From Alisma plantago-aquatica (taxonomy: Eukaryota > Streptophyta > Magnoliopsida > Alismatales > Alismataceae): a stretch of DNA of 64,000 nt. The DNA is taken from contig OY856413.1 of assembly GCA_963693085.1 (NCBI GenBank), forward strand, positions 470,077,879-470,141,878. Reading direction: 5' to 3'. The notes beneath the pieces are model-generated. The model saw only the letters and a list, made by a program, of their open reading frames with translations, had not been told where the DNA came from and did no database searches. Position 1 is the stretch's first letter; each line of letters begins with the position of its first letter. Position numbers and translations under genes: made by a program. Positions 60,299 through 64,000 of this stretch are shown one piece after another.

Positions 60299-63200
60299 TT
60301 AAGAGAACAGAGCTGGGTATTTCCTTCTCATCTCTTCCTCTAGTTCCCATGTGGCTTCTTCAGCACCACGGTGATTCCAGAGGACTTTCACAAGACTTAT
60401 ATCTTTCTTCTTTATCTTTTTAATTCTATTATCAAGGATTGACACTAGTCCTTCCTCATATGTTATATCATCATTCAATTCTACCTCCATAGGCTGTAGA
60501 ACTAACTCTGTATCAGGGTGACATTTCCTCAGCATAGAAATGTGAAACACAGGGTGTAACCTCTGTAACTCTGGTGGCAACTCTAGTTTATAGGCTACTT
60601 TTCCAACCCTTTAAATGATTGGATAAGGTCCCATGAATCTAGGAGCTAACTTCCCTTTCCTTCCAAATCTTAGAACTCCCTTCCAAGGCGAAACCTTAAG
60701 GTACACTTTGTTTCCAACCTGGAATTCTAAGGGTCTACGACGTCTATCAGCATATGACTTCTGCCTATCCTGTGCAGTCTTAATCTGTTGTTGTATTACT
60801 TTAATCTTCTCTGTGGTCTGCTGTACAAGATCAGGACCTAACAACTGATGTTCACCAGTTTCATACCAACATAAGGGTGATCTATAGTGTCTACCATACA
60901 ACGCTTCATAAGGTGTCATATCAATACTATGTTGATAGCTATTTTTATAGGCAAACTCTATCAAGCTTAAGTGTAGATCCCAACTTCTTGTAAACTGGAG
61001 AACACATGCTCTCAGCAAGTCTTCCAAGGTCTGTATAGTCCTTTCTGATTGTCCATCAGTCTGTGGGTGAAAGGTTGTACTAAACCTTAACTTGGTGCCT
61101 AAAGCTCTGTGCAACTGCTCCCAAAAATGACTTGTAAACTAGGGACCTCTGTCAGAAACTATAGTGACAGGAACTCTGTGCAGTCACACTATCTCTTGAA
61201 CATACAGTTGTGCTAACTTCTCGGCAGAATAGGTTGTTTTGACAGGCAAGAAATGAGCTGTCTTTGTCAAACTATCAACTATTACCCAAATGGAATCATG
61301 TCCTTTGTTTGTCCTAGGTAGGCCAACAAAAAAGTCCATGGTCACATGGTCCCACTTCCACTGTGGTATGGGTAAAGGTTGCATTGTTCCCGCAGGCTTC
61401 TGGTGTTCAGCCTTAACTTGCTGACACACAGTACACCTCATCACAAACTCTGCAACATCCTTCTTCATTCTAGGCCACCAATACATATCTTTCAAGTTTC
61501 GATACATCTTGGTGTTTCCTGGATGCATGGCATACATCGAAGAATGAGCTTCTTCCAGGACTAACTTTCTCAAATTATCCACATCAAGTACTATCATCCT
61601 CCCATGATAACATGCCACTTGATCGTCTGAGTCATAGAAACCATCTCGTTTCTCATCACCATATTCTGATCTGATCTGCTGAACTGCAGCATCAACATGT
61701 TGTGCCTCCTTAATATGCTCTCTTAGGGTAGGTTTTATATGCATCTCAGCTAACAACCCATTTAACAAAGACACTTTCAACTACACATTGTCTTTCCTTA
61801 AGGAGATAAGCATATTTCTCCTAGAGCATACTAAAGAGTTTAGTTGTGCTTTATCCATTGTTGATGTTGCTGATTTCCTACTCAAGGCATCTGCAACCAC
61901 ATTGGCCTTCCCTGGATGTTAATCAATTGTACAATCATAGTCCTTGATTAACTCCATCCAGCGACGTTGCCTCATGTTAAGTTCGTGCTGAGAGAAGATA
62001 TACTTAAGGTTCTTATGATCAGTGAAAATCTGGAATGTCTCTCCGTAGAGATAATGTCTCCAGATCTTCAAAGCATGAACCACAGCAGCTAACTCTAGAT
62101 CGTGTGTCGGATAATTCTCCTCGTGTTTCTTAAGCAATAGGGAAGCAAAAGAAATCACTTGCTTATCCTGCATCAATACACATCCGAGTCCATTCTTGGA
62201 GGCATCACAGAAAACTATGTATCCTTTGCCTTTCTCAGGTAGCACAAGTACATGTGCACTTGTCAACCTTTCCTTCAGCAACTGAAAAGATTGCTCACAC
62301 TTATCACTCCAGGCAAAAGGAAAATCCTTCCGGGTCAACTTAGTCAAGGGTAAAGCTATGGAACTGAAGTTCTTAATGAACCTTCGGTAATAACCAGCCA
62401 ACCCTAAGAAACTACGAATCTCCGTCGGTGTCTTTGGTTGTTCCCATTATAGGACAGATTCTACCTTTTTAGGATCAACACAAATTCTCCAGGCAGATAT
62501 CACATGTCCAAGGAAAGATACTTCCGGTAACCAGAACTCACACTTGCTAAACTTAGCGTATAGCTTATGTTCTCTTAGCAAAGTTAGAGCCTGACGAAGA
62601 TGTTGTTTGTGTTGTTGAGCATCTCTACTATTGATCAGAATGTCATCTATGAAGATAACAACGCACTGATCGAGGAAAGGTTGGAAGTTTCTATTCATGA
62701 GTTCCATAAATGTAGTCGGTGCATTAGTTAGTCCAAACGACATAACTGTGAACTCATAGTGACCATACCTTGTCCTAAAAGTAGACTTGGATATGTCACT
62801 ATCCTTAATACGAAGTTGATGATATCCCGACCTCAGGTCTATCTTTGAGAAGACAGTTGTGCCACGCAACTGGTCGAAGAGATCATCAATCCTCGGCAGA
62901 GGGTACTTATTCTTTATTGTTACTTTATTTAATTGTCTGTAATCGATGCACAACCGCATTGATCCATCTTTCTTTTTAACAAACAAAACTGGAGCACCCC
63001 AAGGTGAAGTGCTCGGCCGGATGAAACCCTTTTCAAGCAACTCCTGCAGTTGTTTCTTGAGTTCTGCCATCTCAGCAGGCGCCATCCTATACGGTGTTTG
63101 TGCTATAGGTTGTGTTTCGGGGATCAAATTGATTTCAAAATCAATTTCCTGAGGTGGTGGTACACCTAGAAGTTCTTCAGGAAATACATCTTCAAATTCC

Positions 63201-63890
63201 CTGACTACAGGAACTTCAGTAGGGTTGGGACTCTCCATGGTAGTATCTACTACATGGGCCAAGAATTCATAACATCCTTGTCTCATTAGCTTCTCAGTAG
63301 CCATAGCTGACACAAGACACGTGGGTAGAATCTTTCTCTCTCCTTGAAAGATCCATGTGTCGCTTTCATCAGCAAACAAAGCTTGCTTGGATTCACAATC
63401 CAAGACAACCCTATACCTTTCCAAGGTATCCATCCCAAGGATTATATCAAATCCTTGCATCTCAAGTGGTATTAAGTCTACTTGAATGCGATGATCAGAA
63501 AAGAAGAGAATGCAAGGAGAACATTCCTCCTGCAACACAGCAGACCCTCTCAACGAAGTCTCAAACAACAAGTTATCTGCCCTATGACTGACTGTCATAT
63601 TGCAGTTACGAATCACTCTTCGAGTGATAAAGGAGTGCGTAGCACCCGGGTCAATCAAAACAGATACAACATAGGATATAGACATATCAGAATATAACAA
63701 CTCCATCTGACCTGCCACAACCCGTGGGTTGATCACTACATCAGGTGGGTTCATTGCATAGAACCTTGCTATCGTCTGAGGTTGATTCGGTGCTGACGAT
63801 CCAGCTTGGGACGACGCTTGTCCACATCCTCTGGCTGCTCCTTGAAACTGCCTCCTCTGGGATCCTTGTTGACTCTGCCTCTGTTTGTGT
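60299..63890 (-). pseudogene. pol: Tekay-type pol: protease, RT, RNase H, integrase, chromodomain
   Basis: This polyprotein copies and integrates the element. In order: protease ([11 protein letters not shown] near 63650); RT ([11 protein letters not shown] near 62840, VIFIDDILI near 62660); RNase H ([11 protein letters not shown] near 62200, FTDHKNL near 62010); integrase HHCC zinc region (CTVCQQVKAEHQKP near 61430), core (MDFFVGLPRTNKG near 61345, later GQSERT near 61040); and a C-terminal chromodomain-like part (VLWNHRGAEEATWELEEEM near 60350). The frame is unbroken from about 63890 except for stops near 62447, 61919, 61782, 61184, 61139 and 60611. The natural end follows KYPALFS. In [11 protein letters not shown] has Asn where Tyr is usual. 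Confidence 0.9.
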
Positions 63891-64000
63891 CACACTGACA
63901 GGCCTAGCTCTGCAGTCTTTCATTAGATGTCCCACCTTTCCACATATGTAGCAGCTTCTCTCTAGTTGTTGTGGTCTTGGTGGTCATGTGACTGACATCG
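63891..64000 (-). pseudogene. gag: Tekay-type gag C-terminus (zinc knuckle)
   Basis: The nucleocapsid end of gag carries an intact CYICGKVGHLMKDC zinc knuckle (about 63958-63917). It is offset from the pol frame by one base, with the shift near 63890; in this lineage gag and pol normally form one frame. The upstream part is outside the window. Confidence 0.8.

Larger units (their letters stand above)
55665..64000 (-). mobile_element. Tekay/Del-type gypsy retrotransposon, 5' end outside window
   Basis: This minus-strand chromovirus comprises a 3' LTR (55665-60247), a polypurine tract (60248-60268), pol (60299 to about 63890) and the end of gag at the window edge. Pol ends in a chromodomain-like segment, as in the Tekay lineage. 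It is inserted into the leader of the LTR-A element ten bases beyond the LARD. The 5' LTR and most of gag are beyond 64000. Confidence 0.88.

Overview
This window is a stack of plant transposable elements with no host gene, RNA gene or CRISPR array that I can support. The lineages present (Ty1/copia of Tork-like and SIRE-like type, Ty3/gypsy of Athila and Tekay/Del type, and plant L1-type LINEs), tRNA-iMet and tRNA-Asp primer sites, and AT-rich filler studded with AAACCCTAA-type motifs all indicate the nuclear genome of a flowering plant, probably a repeat-rich one. I cannot name the species.

Left third (1-27959): one gypsy-type LTR ('LTR-B') has been broken into pieces by separate insertions. 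A Tork-like copia element fills 1-13409 (its 5' LTR is cut by the window edge) and carries a LINE (LINE-1, plus strand, about 6424-12266) inside its own 3' LTR. A second LINE (LINE-2, minus strand, about 13524-18598) and a gag-only Athila element (18654-24743, exact 5-bp target duplication GGTTC) follow. The rest of LTR-B runs to 27959. The pieces were ordered by matching them to a second copy of the same LTR ('LTR-A') at 44070-46909.

Middle (27960-44069): about 5.9 kb of AT-rich, unassigned and probably old decayed repeat, a candidate MITE (33857-34736), then a SIRE-like copia element whose 5' LTR is split by a third LINE (LINE-3, minus strand, about 35662-41452). Its gag and protease are frameshifted, and the element is cut off at 44069.

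Right third (44070-64000): LTR-A starts another gypsy element (primer site at 46912) whose leader is interrupted by a non-autonomous large retrotransposon derivative (47066-55654, minus strand, exact TSD GCACC, 3.3-kb LTRs round a 2-kb non-coding core). Ten bases later comes a Tekay-type gypsy element (minus strand, 55665 to beyond 64000) with a 4.6-kb 3' LTR and a nearly complete pol frame broken only by nonsense codons.

Two themes cross the window. Several coding frames (LINE-1 ORF1 and ORF2, Athila gag, Tekay pol) are unbroken over 1.2-4 kb except for stop codons reachable by one C-to-T (or G-to-A) change, as expected of silenced, methylated elements. Separately, several unrelated LTR families carry dense clusters of short CG-containing palindromes (for example AACCGATCGGTT and AAACGGTCTTGAGACCGTTT). 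This is the least explained signal in the window.
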